From Sphingorhabdus profundilacus (GTDB taxonomy: Bacteria; Pseudomonadota; Alphaproteobacteria; Sphingomonadales; Sphingomonadaceae), in assembly GCF_009769755.1 (NCBI RefSeq), contig NZ_SDWJ01000001.1:1364001-1428000 (forward strand): a DNA stretch of 64,000 nt, written 5' to 3'. The notes under the pieces are model-generated. The model worked only from the letters and a program-made list of their open reading frames with translations. It did no database searches and was not told the DNA's origin. Shown here piece after piece: positions 8,784 through 18,965 of the stretch (the stretch's first letter is position 1; every line of letters begins with the position of its first letter). Both the position numbers and the translations under genes were made by a program.

Positions 8784-10138
8784 GACAAAATCTCCTGCAA
8801 AGCCGTGGCAAAGGATTCGATGTCCTCGGCTGAAGAGGTTTCCGTCACCGCCACAACCAGTCCATTTTCCAAGTCGGTGGTATTGGGATAAAGGCGTCCG
8901 AGTGACACGCCGCCCAACACTTTCTTGTCCGCCAAAGCGCGCACAACCGGCCGTGCTTCCTTTGGCAAGCGCAGGGTGAATTCGTTGAAGAAGCTGTCGT
9001 TGACCAACTCCACGCCGGATATTTGGGTCAACCGGTCAGCCGCCTGAACTGCCAATGCGTGATTGACCTGCGCCAATCCGCGCAGTCCCTTTTCACCCAG
9101 CAACGTCATGTGAATACTGAAGGCAAGGGCGCATAATCCTGAATTTGTACAGATATTCGACGTCGCCTTTTCCCGTCGGATATGCTGCTCGCGGGTCGAC
9201 AGGGTCAAAACAAAACCACGCTTGCCTTCGGCATCAACCGTTTCGCCACATAGACGCCCCGGCATCTGGCGCACGAATTTTTCCTTACAGGCAAACAGCC
9301 CGACATAAGGTCCACCAAATTGAAGGCCGACCCCGAGGGACTGCCCCTCGCCCACCACGATGTCCGCCCCCATTTCGCCGGGTGCCTTAATAGCACCCAA
9401 AGCAACGGGCTCTGTGACGACCGCGATCAGCAATGCGCCATGTTCATGCGCCTTCGCGGCAATTGCCGATAGATCCTCAATGCGCCCCAGAATGTCGGGA
9501 TATTGGACCACAACACAGCTTGTTTCGCCATCAATGGCATCCAATAGACGCGCGCTGTCGGTGGTGGGTGTCAAAGTCGGCAACGCCGTATCGAGATTGT
9601 CGCCCGTATATTTTGCCATGGTGCGGGCGACGCTCACATAATGCGGGTGCAGGCCTGACGACAGAATTGCCTTGTGCCGCTTCGTGATCCGTCCAGCCAT
9701 TCCAATGGCTTCCCAGCATGCCGTCGAACCGTCGTACATGGACGCATTGGCAACATCGCATCCGAACAGCCGCGCAACCTGCGTCTGGAATTCAAACAGC
9801 ATCTGCAGCGTGCCCTGTGCAATTTCGGGTTGGTAGGGCGTATAGGCTGTCAGAAATTCACCGCGCTGGATGATATGATCCACCGACGCTGGCACATGAT
9901 GCTTATAGGCCCCGCAGCCCAGGAAAAAGGGATGGTGCGACGCCGCCATATTCTTGCGCGCAAGATCGGAAAAGTGCCGCTCAACTGCCATTTCGCTCGC
10001 ATGGTTGGGCAAACCGGCGATGGGGCCGGCCAACTGGGCCTCTGCGGGAACATCGACAAAAAGGTCATCGATGGATTTTGCGCCGATAACAGCCAACATG
10101 GCCTGACGGTCCGTATTGGTAAGTGGGAGATAACGCAT
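8780..10138 (-). CDS. gcvPA: glycine dehydrogenase (decarboxylating) subunit 1
   Basis: 452 residues, the N-terminal half of split P-protein. It pairs with GcvPB to form the active alpha2-beta2 enzyme and lacks the PLP lysine. Recognisable blocks are [54 protein letters not shown] and [20 protein letters not shown]. An AAGGA lies 9 nt upstream of the ATG. It follows gcvH by 42 nt and is coupled to gcvPB by a 4-nt overlap, which suits assembly of the two subunits in equal amounts. Confidence 0.96.
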   Translation of the reverse strand: MRYLPLTNTDRQAMLAVIGAKSIDDLFVDVPAEAQLAGPIAGLPNHASEMAVERHFSDLARKNMAASHHPFFLGCGAYKHHVPASVDHIIQRGEFLTAYTPYQPEIAQGTLQMLFEFQTQVARLFGCDVANASMYDGSTACWEAIGMAGRITKRHKAILSSGLHPHYVSVARTMAKYTGDNLDTALPTLTPTTDSARLLDAIDGETSCVVVQYPDILGRIEDLSAIAAKAHEHGALLIAVVTEPVALGAIKAPGEMGADIVVGEGQSLGVGLQFGGPYVGLFACKEKFVRQMPGRLCGETVDAEGKRGFVLTLSTREQHIRREKATSNICTNSGLCALAFSIHMTLLGEKGLRGLAQVNHALAVQAADRLTQISGVELVNDSFFNEFTLRLPKEARPVVRALADKKVLGGVSLGRLYPNTTDLENGLVVAVTETSSAEDIESFATALQEILS

Positions 10139-10180
10139 GCAATCTTATCCTTATTCGCAATTCCAGATGCAGGATTGCGT

Positions 10181-10552
10181 TTACAATGCTTCGACAAATG
10201 CCTTGTAGGCGGCTGCGTCCATAAGGCTGTCGAGTTCGCTGGTATCGCTCAGGGTCAGCTTGAAAAACCAGCCTTCACCTTCGGGATCGCTGTTGACGAG
10301 AGCCGGATCGCCTTCCAGGGCGTCATTGCCTTCGGTTACCGTTCCGCTGACAGGGGCATAGACGTCCGATGCCGCCTTTACGGATTCAACCACCGCCGCA
10401 TCCCCGCCTTTTTTCAGCTCGGCACCAGGTGCGGGCACTTCGGCAAACACGATGTCACCCAACTGGCTTTGTGCATAGTCGGTGATGCCGACGGTTGCGC
10501 TGTCGCCATCAACATCAATCCATTCATGATCTTCGGTGTAATAACGGGTCAT
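10181..10552 (-). CDS. gcvH: glycine cleavage system H protein
   Basis: 123 residues, the usual size. GcvH is the lipoyl carrier that shuttles the aminomethyl intermediate between P-, T- and L-proteins. The lipoylated lysine is in [14 protein letters not shown] (about residue 59). The N-terminus [10 protein letters not shown] and the C-terminal [19 protein letters not shown] are typical. Its ATG overlaps the gcvT stop (ATGA). No L-protein (lpd) or lipoyl synthase gene lies in the window, so those must be supplied elsewhere. Confidence 0.96.
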   Translation of the reverse strand: MTRYYTEDHEWIDVDGDSATVGITDYAQSQLGDIVFAEVPAPGAELKKGGDAAVVESVKAASDVYAPVSGTVTEGNDALEGDPALVNSDPEGEGWFFKLTLSDTSELDSLMDAAAYKAFVEAL

Positions 10553-11688
10553 AGGGCTTTTCCTCTCCGGTGATAGTGATGGGGAATGAAGGGTAAGGCG
10601 GCGACGGTCAGGACAACGCGTTTGCCGCGAACCTCGGCCTCAAGCTTGGTGCCGACCGGCGTGTGTTGGCTGGCCACATAGCCCATGGCGATAGGCGCAC
10701 CGACGCTGGGGGCGAAGCCGCCGGACGTGATTGATCCCACTTGGCCGTCTTGTGCATAAACGGGCGCGCCTTCGCGCACTGGCATTTTGCCGTTCACAGC
10801 AAACCCGACCAGCTTTTGTGCTGGACCCTGCGCCAACGCCTTCAAAATGCGGTCTGCACCATTAAACCCGCCCTCTTCACGGCGACGCTTCGATATTGCG
10901 AAGGATGCATTGGCTTCAACCGGGTCAAATTCCGGGTTCATATCATGCCCGTACAGGGGAAGCCCGGCCTCCAGCCGCAGCGAGTCCCGCGCGCCTAAGC
11001 CGATAGGCTTGACTTCAGCTTGGGCACATAAGGCGTCTGCCAATGCTTTTGCATGCGATGCGGGGACCGAAATTTCAAATCCGTCTTCGCCGGTATAGCC
11101 TGAACGGCTGATCCAGAGGGGTTCGGGATCGGATTTTGGTCCCCAGAAAAAGGAACCTGCTTCCATGAAAAACAGTGCGTCGACGCCCGGGACAACACGC
11201 AAAAGCGCGTCAACCGCTTTGGGGCCCTGAAGTGCGAGCAATGCCCGGTCGTCCATATGGTTGATGGTGATTTCATCAGGCAGATATTCCCGCAAAAAGC
11301 CGATATCGTCCCACTTTACCGCGCCATTGACGACCACATACAACCCCATCGGCGTGGCCGTGACCATCAGATCGTCCAAAATACCGCCATCTTCGTCGAG
11401 CAGGAGCGAATAGCGCATCCGTCCCTCTTTCAACGCGCTGATGTCGCCGGGCACCAGCTTTTCGAGGGCATCCGCCGCACCTTCGCCGGACAGCATCAAC
11501 TGCCCCATATGACTTACGTCGAACAGACCCGCGTTTTCGCGCGTCCATAAATGTTCGGCCATGATGCCTTCATATTGGATCGGCATATGATAGCCGGCAA
11601 ATTCGACCATGCGGGCACCGCGTGCCCGATGCCAGTCACCCAGCGGCAATTCCAATATTTCTATGGGTTCTAATTCTTCGTCGCTCAT
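10549..11688 (-). CDS. gcvT: glycine cleavage system T protein (aminomethyltransferase)
   Basis: 379 residues from [20 protein letters not shown]. The ATG at 11688 is preferred to an in-frame TTG at 11703 because GGAACGG precedes it. GcvT moves the methylene group from GcvH to tetrahydrofolate and releases ammonia. Conserved blocks are [57 protein letters not shown] and the C-terminal barrel [10 protein letters not shown]. It is the first gene of the operon and starts about 60 nt after the tandem glycine riboswitch. Confidence 0.95.
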   Translation of the reverse strand: MSDEELEPIEILELPLGDWHRARGARMVEFAGYHMPIQYEGIMAEHLWTRENAGLFDVSHMGQLMLSGEGAADALEKLVPGDISALKEGRMRYSLLLDEDGGILDDLMVTATPMGLYVVVNGAVKWDDIGFLREYLPDEITINHMDDRALLALQGPKAVDALLRVVPGVDALFFMEAGSFFWGPKSDPEPLWISRSGYTGEDGFEISVPASHAKALADALCAQAEVKPIGLGARDSLRLEAGLPLYGHDMNPEFDPVEANASFAISKRRREEGGFNGADRILKALAQGPAQKLVGFAVNGKMPVREGAPVYAQDGQVGSITSGGFAPSVGAPIAMGYVASQHTPVGTKLEAEVRGKRVVLTVAALPFIPHHYHRRGKAL

Positions 11689-11739
11689 ATCAATCCGTTC
11701 CAAGAGTCGCAGCGACAGACACCGGTTGATGCCTTATCT

Positions 11740-11910
11740 GCTACCCCCTCTGTCACGGATACCTGAGAGCTTTACCCCTTCGGTGGCCCACATAAGGTGA
11801 GCTCTTTCCAGAGTGTCGCAAAAGCCGAAGCGGTCCTTTTGCCTGAGAGATTCCGGGGCGGTTGCTCCTTCGGCGAACAGGCGAACCTGTCACTCTCCCG
11901 TTTCGTCAGC
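11740..11910 (-). promoter_or_regulatory. tandem glycine riboswitch (two aptamers) leading gcvT
   Basis: Read on the minus strand, aptamer 1 runs from CGGGAGAG (11892-11899) through CGCCGAAGGAGCAA and CTCTCAGGCAAAAGGACC to about 11823. Aptamer 2 has P1 arms CTCTG (11809-11813) and CAGAG (11748-11752), with CACCGAAGGGGTAAA and CTCTCAGGT between. These are the conserved glycine-aptamer cores. The tandem layout just before gcvT is the classic arrangement, in which glycine turns the cleavage operon on. About 50 nt separate aptamer 2 from the gcvT ribosome site and must hold the expression platform; I cannot say whether control is at transcription or translation. Confidence 0.93.
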
Positions 11911-12051
11911 GACAAGTGTCCTTTGGCTACTTGGTTGGGGAGAGTCAACCGTCTAGCGGAGTGTGTAGACGAGAACCGGTGCAAAGGTGCGCGGGGTTTC
12001 GATCCAAATAATGCTTATCGGCGTTTTGTTTGCCGACTCCGTCACCCGCCG

Positions 12052-13218
12052 TTACGCGCTGGCCTCCTCATATCTGTTTGTCGCATAACGGTCGGTCATC
12101 CCGGCCAAAAAGTCGGCGATGTGGCGGCTGGCTTCCGGTTCTGTCGCGGGCATATTCTCTTGCCATTCCGCCGGCATCCGATGCGGATCTGCATGATACA
12201 CTGCAAACAGCCGCGAAATAATGCTCTTGGCGTGATCCGCCGCATCCAACTGTGTCGGGTGGTGGTAAAGATTTGCGTACATGAATGTTTTCAGCACCCG
12301 CTCTTCTGCCGCCATCGCGTCAGAAAAGCCACCAATCATAATGCCCGCTTGACGCACATCATCGACGCTAGAAACTGCCAATTTACGAATGCGTTCGCGG
12401 GTCGCGCTGATCACATCGTTGACCATCGCTCCGATCTGCTCGCGGGTCAGTTCCCCGACCAGCCGGCGGGGTTTGACATTCGGGAACCGCGCCTCAATCC
12501 CCCGCCACCGCTCCGCGACGAACGGCAGTTCAAACAACTGATCGATATCGAGCAATCCTGCCCGTATGCCGTCATCAATATCATGATTGTCATAGGCGAT
12601 ATCGTCGCTAATCGCGGCGATTTGCGCCTCAAGCGACGGCCAGCTTCGCAAGTCCAGCTTGTGCCTGACATCCACTTGCGCCAGTGCCCAACCGGGATTT
12701 TCAACCGGCCCATTATGTTTAGCCAGACCTTCTAGCAATTCCCAACTCAGATTGAGCCCTGTCCACCCGGGATAGGGTGATTCAAGTTCGGTCAAGGTCC
12801 GAAGGGTCTGGGCATTATGGTCAAACCCGCCATAGGGTTTCATCGCTTCTTCAAGGGCATCTTCACCCGCATGACCGAATGGCGGATGCCCGATATCATG
12901 GGCCAGACACAATGCCTCGGTCAGATCTTCATTCAAACCCAATGCCCGTGCGATCGTGCGCCCGATTTGAGCAACTTCCAGACTATGCGTCAGGCGGACC
13001 CGATAATGGTCGCCATCCGGAGAGATGAATACCTGCGTCTTGTGCCGTAAACGGCGGAACGCAATGGAATGGATAATACGATCGCGATCACGTTGGAAGA
13101 TGTTGCGGGGGCCGCGAATGTTATGCTCTGGTTCCGGATGGTATCGCCCCCGGCTCTTTTCAGGGTGGCATGCATAAGAAGCTAATGAAGTCATGCGCGG
13201 CTTATGCCGCTTCGCCAT
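12052..13218 (-). CDS. deoxyguanosinetriphosphate triphosphohydrolase-like protein
   Basis: 388 residues, an HD-domain dNTP triphosphohydrolase of the dGTPase-like type 2 family. The metal-binding signatures are [13 protein letters not shown] (His) and [16 protein letters not shown] (His-Asp), with a later [13 protein letters not shown]. Family enzymes hydrolyse dNTPs to the nucleoside and tripolyphosphate and help balance dNTP pools. The start is uncertain: ATG at 13218 or at 13194 ([17 protein letters not shown]), neither with a clear ribosome site. It follows the SPOR gene by 15 nt and is probably co-transcribed with it. Confidence 0.92.
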   Translation of the reverse strand: MAKRHKPRMTSLASYACHPEKSRGRYHPEPEHNIRGPRNIFQRDRDRIIHSIAFRRLRHKTQVFISPDGDHYRVRLTHSLEVAQIGRTIARALGLNEDLTEALCLAHDIGHPPFGHAGEDALEEAMKPYGGFDHNAQTLRTLTELESPYPGWTGLNLSWELLEGLAKHNGPVENPGWALAQVDVRHKLDLRSWPSLEAQIAAISDDIAYDNHDIDDGIRAGLLDIDQLFELPFVAERWRGIEARFPNVKPRRLVGELTREQIGAMVNDVISATRERIRKLAVSSVDDVRQAGIMIGGFSDAMAAEERVLKTFMYANLYHHPTQLDAADHAKSIISRLFAVYHADPHRMPAEWQENMPATEPEASRHIADFLAGMTDRYATNRYEEASA

Positions 13219-13233
13219 GGCAACTGCTAGCCG

Positions 13234-15036
13234 CTATTTTCCTTTTAGCGCGGTCACCACGACGCCATTTTCGCTTTTCCACATAAAGCCGTCGCCGCCA
13301 GCCTTTTTATAATCGGCTTCCCATTTCTTGGCGAGCTTCTGGTCTACGAAAGGACCGACGAGCAAACGGCTGGTTTTTCCCCATGATGAAGTCCAGCCCG
13401 AAGTTGATTTGTACAGATCAGGGTTCTTCTTGACAAATTTGCGATAATCAACGGCCAAAGCGCCCGCTTCTCCCGTTGCGATTTGAACCCAAAAACGGGC
13501 GGGACTGGGCGCTACGGCTTTGACCTTGGGTGCATTTTTCGGGTCCGTTTTTGGCATTTTTGCGGGATCTTCGGCAACCGCTATCTTTGGTGCTGCGGGT
13601 TTGATTTTCTTCAAATCAACTGCAACGGCGGAAGGTTTTTGTTCGCTTTCAGGTATTTCGATGGCACCGACAATTGCCGCAAGATCGAACGCCGCAGCAG
13701 CAGGCGACGGGGACACAGGCTGTGGAAACTGCGGTTGGTTCTGAACCGTCGCCCTGTTTGGTTCGCGAACGATCGGTTGAGCAGCCGGTACCAAAGGTTC
13801 AGGCGAAGGCCGTACCTCGACACTGGCCGGGGGCGGCGGTACCTTAACTTCGGTACCGCTGTTCTGGACGGGTAGTTCAACCTTTTGCAATGGCCGCGCG
13901 GTTTCAGGGGGTGGTAAAGCGGTCGACGTTACGCTGGTGATTTTCGATGTCGAAACTTCGGCAATCTTTGCCCTTGCCGTTTCTGTCCCCAGTCTACTCG
14001 TATCGGTTTTTGGAAGTTTGATCGCTTCAGGAATATTGGCAACGATGGCCTTTACTTGCTCGTCATCGCGGGCCTTGCGATCACGTCGGTTATCCACAGG
14101 TTTCGGCTTTTCAGCCGTCACCGGTTTTGCCGGTTTGATTCCGAAGGGATCTCCAGCTGGAATAAGACGGTTGTCATTTGGTTGCGATTGAACAGGGGGA
14201 ATGGTAGAGGCGACCTTTCGCACCTGGTCGCTATCACGCCCGACATATTGACTTGCCGGAAAATGCCCGAGATGGATGGCCGCCGCCTGTTGTGCCCCGG
14301 TCAGGCTAGGCATCAATCGCAAATAGCGTTCCATCCGCTGCGCCGATTCCGCATCCATGAAACCCTGCGTAACCTGGGCAGATTCACGAAAATCTCCGCG
14401 GGCGGCCAATAGAAAAGCGCGGGCGCGCCATGCCGCAGCATTGTTTTTCTGGAGCAGCGGAACCAGCATGGCATCCGCCTCCGCCTTTTGCCCGGCCAGA
14501 GATATTGATATCGCGTGCCGAACGATCAAATCGTCGGAATTGGAAACGGTGCGCGCCAGTCGATAATCCTGTTGCGCCCGGGCAAAATTGCCCAAAAGGT
14601 CAAATGCAAGGGCCCGGTCGGCCGCAATCGACCGTTCGTTGATCCCCAGCCGAACTGCATCGTCGAACAGTCGCAGGGCCTCAAATGGATTTTCCGCCCA
14701 CACCGTAGCCGCAGCGAGGCCAGCCACGATCCGCCCGTTATTGGGCCGCAGAGCATTGGCCCGTGTATAGAAATTCAATCCCGCATTCGCATCGCCCAAA
14801 ATGAGTGCGGCACTGCCCGCGTCCGCCAACGCGTCGGCATCATTTGGACTGAGCGAAATACGACGCATCGCCGCACGCAATTCGGCCGCACCCGCCGGTT
14901 CGGCAATGGCGGGCTTGGCCGGCGCGGGCGCATCGGATTCCTCCAGACCATGTTCATCAACAGGTTGCGCGGTCGCCCCTGTCGCTAGCATCAGCATTGA
15001 TATCGCCAAAAGCACAGGTAACATTGTCACATTCAT
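13234..15036 (-). CDS. periplasmic TPR and SPOR-domain protein
   Basis: 600 residues. A signal peptide (hydrophobic about residues 4-22, ending ATAQ) precedes TPR-like helices (about 50-240, e.g. NDADALADAGSAALILGDA). A long proline/alanine/lysine-rich segment follows (about 280-500). The last ~75 residues form a SPOR domain beginning RFWVQIATGEAG, with LLVGPFVDQKLAKKWEADY. SPOR domains bind denuded septal peptidoglycan, so a role at the division site is likely. It lies directly downstream of ftsZ on the same strand, with 148 bp between. No closer named homologue is recognised. Confidence 0.85.
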   Translation of the reverse strand: MNVTMLPVLLAISMLMLATGATAQPVDEHGLEESDAPAPAKPAIAEPAGAAELRAAMRRISLSPNDADALADAGSAALILGDANAGLNFYTRANALRPNNGRIVAGLAAATVWAENPFEALRLFDDAVRLGINERSIAADRALAFDLLGNFARAQQDYRLARTVSNSDDLIVRHAISISLAGQKAEADAMLVPLLQKNNAAAWRARAFLLAARGDFRESAQVTQGFMDAESAQRMERYLRLMPSLTGAQQAAAIHLGHFPASQYVGRDSDQVRKVASTIPPVQSQPNDNRLIPAGDPFGIKPAKPVTAEKPKPVDNRRDRKARDDEQVKAIVANIPEAIKLPKTDTSRLGTETARAKIAEVSTSKITSVTSTALPPPETARPLQKVELPVQNSGTEVKVPPPPASVEVRPSPEPLVPAAQPIVREPNRATVQNQPQFPQPVSPSPAAAAFDLAAIVGAIEIPESEQKPSAVAVDLKKIKPAAPKIAVAEDPAKMPKTDPKNAPKVKAVAPSPARFWVQIATGEAGALAVDYRKFVKKNPDLYKSTSGWTSSWGKTSRLLVGPFVDQKLAKKWEADYKKAGGDGFMWKSENGVVVTALKGK

Positions 15037-15060
15037 ACGCCCCTATGGTGTGACAAGCCG

Positions 15061-15099
15061 CCATTGGAAAGCAGCTCGATGGCCCGTTCCGTCCAATGG
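15061..15099. repeat. inverted repeat between ftsZ and the SPOR gene
   Basis: CCATTGGA (15061-15068) and TCCAATGG (15092-15099) form 8-bp arms around a 23-nt loop. The flanking minus-strand run GCCTTTTTTTAAG lies upstream of the repeat in the ftsZ reading direction, so it is not a normal intrinsic terminator for ftsZ. It might be an operator for the SPOR-dGTPase pair or a mild RNA hairpin. Confidence 0.35.
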
Positions 15100-15184
15100 T
15101 TGCTTAAAAAAGGCAAAATGACGTCACCAAAGTCCTGCTTCAGAAAACAGCGCCGCCAAACCCCATTGGTATCACGCCCAAAGA

Positions 15185-16684
15185 TCAGTTGTTACTTTGC
15201 CGATCTAGAAAGCGGGGGATGTTCAGACCACCGGCCGCACCCTCAGGCTTTGCCGCATCTTCTTCCTCTTCGGGCCGAGTCAGGCCGCGTGACAGGTTTG
15301 ACATCCGTTCAAACAACGTCCCGCCAGTCGAAATACGCGGGGCCGGACGTTCCGGTGCAGGCGTAATGTCCGCCGCAGGTTCATAGGCGGGTATGGCCGC
15401 CTCAAGCTCAGCCTCGGCCTCGCCTTCGCCTTCGCCTTCGACAACATGCGCGTCGCCGAGCTCCAGCAAATCGTCGGAATCTTCGTCATGCCCCGATACC
15501 GGTGCCGATGCCAGATCTTCATATTCGGCATCCGAAACATGGTCACCGCCCGGTTCACTACCCGTTTCAGCAGGTGCGAAAGGGGTAGAATGGCTTACCT
15601 CGGCGACCTCAGGCTGAGGCGCTAAATCCATGACAGGCTCAGGCGCTACAACAGGTTCCGCAGGGCGGCTAAATGCAAAGGGGCGTGTGGCATGTGCACT
15701 GGGCGATGCTGCTGTTCCGTCATTGTCGATGCCCGTGGCAACGACAGATACGCGGATCTTGCCATTTAGATTTTCGTTAAATGCGGAACCCCAGATGATA
15801 TTTGCGTCCGGATCAACCAGTTCGCGAATATGGTTGGCGGCCTCGTCAACTTCCATCAGGCGCATATCTTCGCCACCGGTGATCGAGACGATGACGCCCT
15901 TTGCACCCTGCATGGACACGCCGTCGAGCAGCGGATTTGCAATCGCCTTTTCGGCAGCCTCCAGCGCGCGGCCATCGCCTTCGGCCTCGCCAGTACCCAT
16001 CATCGCCTTGCCCATTTCGTGCATGACAGACCGCACGTCGGCAAAATCCAGATTGATGAGGCCCGGCATGACCATCAGGTCGGTAATACCACGCACACCC
16101 TGCTGCAAAACTTCGTCCGCCAGCAAAAATGCCTCTTTGAAAGTCGTGTTCGGATTGGCCACGAGGAACAGATTCTGGTTCGGAATGACGATCAACGTGT
16201 CGACATGCTGTTGCAGTTCCGTAATCCCGGAATCGGCCGAGCGCATCCGGCGCGACCCTTCGAACAGGAAGGGTTTGGTGACAACGCCGACCGTAAGAAT
16301 GTTCATTTCACGCGCTGCTTTGGCGATAATGGGCGCCGCACCGGTCCCGGTACCCCCGCCCATGCCCGCCGCGATGAAGCACATATGGCAACCGGCAAGC
16401 GCCGCCTTGACCTGTTCGATGGTTTCTTCAGCAGCCGCACGACCTACTTCTGGTCGCGAACCTGCACCAAGACCCTGGGTAATATCCGGGCCAAGCTGAA
16501 TACGATATTCAGCAGGTGATGCGTTGAGCGCCTGCGCGTCCGTATTGGCAACGACGAAATCTACGCCTTCGACCTTTGCACCAATCATGTTGGCGACCGC
16601 GTTTCCGCCAGCCCCGCCGACACCAATGACAGCGATCTTTGGCTTTAATTCATCAACCACGGGTGGACCGATATTGATGCTCAT
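15185..16684 (-). CDS. ftsZ: cell division protein FtsZ
   Basis: 499 residues, long for FtsZ but usual for alphaproteobacteria, which have an extended C-terminal linker. It is the tubulin-like GTPase that forms the Z-ring. The GTP signature GGGTGTG is at about residues 109-115, preceded by [17 protein letters not shown]. The T7-loop block includes NLDFADV. The linker (about 325-480) is acidic, with a Glu/Gly/Ala run from a short DNA repeat, and the protein ends in the conserved tail [12 protein letters not shown], which binds FtsA. AGGGGGA precedes the ATG. The 104-bp gap after ftsA is AT-rich and probably carries its own promoter. Confidence 0.97.
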   Translation of the reverse strand: MSINIGPPVVDELKPKIAVIGVGGAGGNAVANMIGAKVEGVDFVVANTDAQALNASPAEYRIQLGPDITQGLGAGSRPEVGRAAAEETIEQVKAALAGCHMCFIAAGMGGGTGTGAAPIIAKAAREMNILTVGVVTKPFLFEGSRRMRSADSGITELQQHVDTLIVIPNQNLFLVANPNTTFKEAFLLADEVLQQGVRGITDLMVMPGLINLDFADVRSVMHEMGKAMMGTGEAEGDGRALEAAEKAIANPLLDGVSMQGAKGVIVSITGGEDMRLMEVDEAANHIRELVDPDANIIWGSAFNENLNGKIRVSVVATGIDNDGTAASPSAHATRPFAFSRPAEPVVAPEPVMDLAPQPEVAEVSHSTPFAPAETGSEPGGDHVSDAEYEDLASAPVSGHDEDSDDLLELGDAHVVEGEGEGEAEAELEAAIPAYEPAADITPAPERPAPRISTGGTLFERMSNLSRGLTRPEEEEDAAKPEGAAGGLNIPRFLDRQSNN

Positions 16685-16788
16685 GTCTACATCCCCCTAG
16701 CCATCATTGGCTCGTTAAAATTTTCACGCTTCTGACACAAAAGAGAACGGCGCACACTCGAAAATTAACCTTTTTGCACAGCTTTCTG

Positions 16789-18054
16789 TTAAAAATTCTC
16801 TCGAATGGCACGTTTTATCCGTTGGAGCAGATTTGGCATGCCGCCCACCATGTGTTCGCCATGCAATTCATAACCGGATTTCAGATCAACCCGATCAAAT
16901 GCCGCATAGTGAATCAAGCCAACAAGCGTTGAAAAGGCTGGCCCCGAATGGGCGTCGGGTATTCCGCTCAAGCCCGACGGACGACCGATACGGACCGTCC
17001 GGCCCAGCGCGCCTTGCATATGTTCGGCAATACCCTTGAGTTCGGCGCCACCGCCGGTCAGAACGATCTGGTGGCTTGAAGGACCGGAAAAGCCCAGTGT
17101 TTTTAACGCCCGACCAATTTCATTCACAATCGCATCGACGCGCTGGCAAACCACGGCATTCAGCTGCGCCTTTGTAATTTTCGGGGCATGTGCACTGGCT
17201 TCATTGCCATTTTCGTCGGGTCCGACATCTAGGACTTCCTGATGGTCACGCGGACTGGTCAGGGCAGATCCGTGAAAGCATTTCAGCCGCTCGGCCTGCG
17301 CCCGCCGGATACCGAAGGCAGAGGCGATATCGTCGGTAATATCGGACGCGCCTTTTTGAATGGTTTCAAGACCGACCAGCATCCCGCCAATGAAAACCGA
17401 GACATTGGTGATGGCGGCCCCGAATTCGACCAATGCGACACCCAGCTCTCGCTCTTCAGACGTCAAACAGGCAAAACCGGTGGCAATAGGCGCAACGACA
17501 ATGGATTCGACATCCAGATGGGCGGCACGCACCGTCATATCAATATTTCGGACGGGCGATTGATCGGCCAGGACAACATGAATATCGACGCCCAACCTGT
17601 CCGCATGCAAACCCACAGGGTTTGCAACACCGCCGACACCGTCGAGCGAATAGAGTGTCGGCTGAATATGAAGCGGCATTTTGCCGCCTGTGTGAATATT
17701 GGCCCGGCCCGCTTGTAAAAGCTGATCCACATCGTCCTGCGTGATACGATCCCCACCCAGCTCGATTTCGACGGGTGCAAGCAAACTGTCCAACCCGCCC
17801 GATGACATACCGACCCACACACGTTCGATATTGATGCCGGCTATCCGCTCGGCCTGTTCAACGGCATGGCGCACCGACAGTTCAGCCTGTTCGATATCGG
17901 CAATACAGCCGCGGGTAACGCCACGGCTTTCGCGCTGACCTGTACCCAAGACCAGCAATTCGCCACTATCGGTTTGCCCCGCGATAAGGGCAGACACCTT
18001 GGACGACCCGATATCAATGGCCGAAATCAATTTTTCAACGCGCGCCGCCTTCAT
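16789..18054 (-). CDS. ftsA: cell division protein FtsA
   Basis: 421 residues, an actin-like ATPase that tethers FtsZ to the membrane. Visible features are the phosphate-1 block SAIDIGSSKVSALIAG near the N-terminus, VGMSSGG, the phosphate-2 region VALVEFGAAITNVSVF and QIVLTGGGAELKG near residue 335. The C-terminal LLQRIKRAIRENF is the amphipathic membrane-targeting helix. It overlaps the ftsQ stop by 4 nt, so the two are coupled. The coding end is followed by the ftsZ promoter region. Confidence 0.96.
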   Translation of the reverse strand: MKAARVEKLISAIDIGSSKVSALIAGQTDSGELLVLGTGQRESRGVTRGCIADIEQAELSVRHAVEQAERIAGINIERVWVGMSSGGLDSLLAPVEIELGGDRITQDDVDQLLQAGRANIHTGGKMPLHIQPTLYSLDGVGGVANPVGLHADRLGVDIHVVLADQSPVRNIDMTVRAAHLDVESIVVAPIATGFACLTSEERELGVALVEFGAAITNVSVFIGGMLVGLETIQKGASDITDDIASAFGIRRAQAERLKCFHGSALTSPRDHQEVLDVGPDENGNEASAHAPKITKAQLNAVVCQRVDAIVNEIGRALKTLGFSGPSSHQIVLTGGGAELKGIAEHMQGALGRTVRIGRPSGLSGIPDAHSGPAFSTLVGLIHYAAFDRVDLKSGYELHGEHMVGGMPNLLQRIKRAIRENF

Positions 18055-18965
18055 GCCTGGGTCCCGCTATTTGTAGAATCAGGGCCGCTGGTTTCCGTCG
18101 TTACCGGCTCCGCCTTTGGCACTTTTCGAAAATAGGCACGTTCAGGATCGCGCAAGTCGAAATGGATGATATCGCGGCCAAGCAAGCGATGGATACCATC
18201 CATCCGTGCAAAATTCAGCAAAGCTTCGGCAGCGGCGCTTTCCCCTTCTGGCAAGGCAAGGGTTTCACCGCTTTTGAACTTAAGATCCCACCGTCGGTTC
18301 CCAATCCAGCTCGCACCGGAAATCTGGGCCTTAAGCGCGCTTGCTTTGTCCAGCAACGCGTTCAACGCGATGGCATGTTGGTTGGCATCGGCACCGTTCA
18401 AAATCGGCAATGTGCCTGCATCGCCCGGCTGAACATTTTCAAGCACATTGCCTCGGGCATCGATGAGCGAATATTTCCCGTCCCGTTGCCACACCGCCGC
18501 AGGTTTGCGTTCCACAATCTCCACCGCCAATGTATCCGGCAAACGGCGTGAAACCCGTGCATCTTCGATCCAGCCATATTGCAACAGATCGGCGCGCACC
18601 TTGTCAATATCGACCAAAGGCATGGCCCGATCCTTTTCCGCCAGTACCAGATCATAAACCTTTAGCTGATCGACGCGTTCCATGCCGGTGACTTCGACCC
18701 GTTGAACCTGAAAACCGGCACGGGCGGCGATTTCCGAATACTGCAGATAGGCGGCGGTTGTAATTCCCGCCCATTGTGCAGCGGCAAAGGCAAGGACCGT
18801 CAATGCAGCGATTATCAGCCAAGTAGTCGCACGCTGAATATCTTCTTCGGAAAAAGGTAAGGCACGTAACGCCCGGTCCATGACGGAAATCTGCTGCACT
18901 TTTTGACGCGGCCTCGGCGGCTGGGCATTGCGCCGTACATTTGATTTGCGGGTTTTGGTGGCCAT
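18051..18965 (-). CDS. ftsQ: cell division protein FtsQ
   Basis: 304 residues. A basic, proline-rich cytoplasmic tail (about 1-45) precedes one membrane segment (about 48-66, TTWLIIAALTVLAFAAAQWA). A POTRA domain follows (VQRVEVTGMERVDQLKVYDL) and then the FtsQ beta domain (DARVSRRLPDTLAVEIVERK). FtsQ bridges early and late divisome proteins in the periplasm. The start codon shares one base with the ddl stop (TAATG). The extended N-terminal tail is typical of alphaproteobacterial FtsQ. Confidence 0.94.
   Translation of the reverse strand: MATKTRKSNVRRNAQPPRPRQKVQQISVMDRALRALPFSEEDIQRATTWLIIAALTVLAFAAAQWAGITTAAYLQYSEIAARAGFQVQRVEVTGMERVDQLKVYDLVLAEKDRAMPLVDIDKVRADLLQYGWIEDARVSRRLPDTLAVEIVERKPAAVWQRDGKYSLIDARGNVLENVQPGDAGTLPILNGADANQHAIALNALLDKASALKAQISGASWIGNRRWDLKFKSGETLALPEGESAAAEALLNFARMDGIHRLLGRDIIHFDLRDPERAYFRKVPKAEPVTTETSGPDSTNSGTQA

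Noticed and set aside
9674-10573. 299-residue open frame opposite gcvPA and gcvH
   Set aside because: Fully covered by two certain genes on the other strand and no family features.
12003-12051. Hairpin after the dGTPase stop as an intrinsic terminator
   Set aside because: Only about five base pairs (TCGGC/GCCGA) and no T-run follows.
11797-12735. 312-residue open frame across the riboswitch and dGTPase gene
   Set aside because: It reads antisense to a structured RNA and to a certain gene; composition is shadow-like.
15037-15184. 47-codon minus-strand frame between ftsZ and the SPOR gene
   Set aside because: It has no usable start codon and no homology that I recognise; treated as non-coding.
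15630-16499. 289-residue open frame opposite ftsZ
   Set aside because: It lies wholly antisense to a certain gene, is Ser/Pro/Arg-rich and low in complexity, and has no ribosome site; it is a by-product of codon use in ftsZ.
16765-16770. TTAACC in the ftsZ upstream region as a CtrA half-site
   Set aside because: A single six-base match without the second half-site at 7-bp spacing is too common to support.
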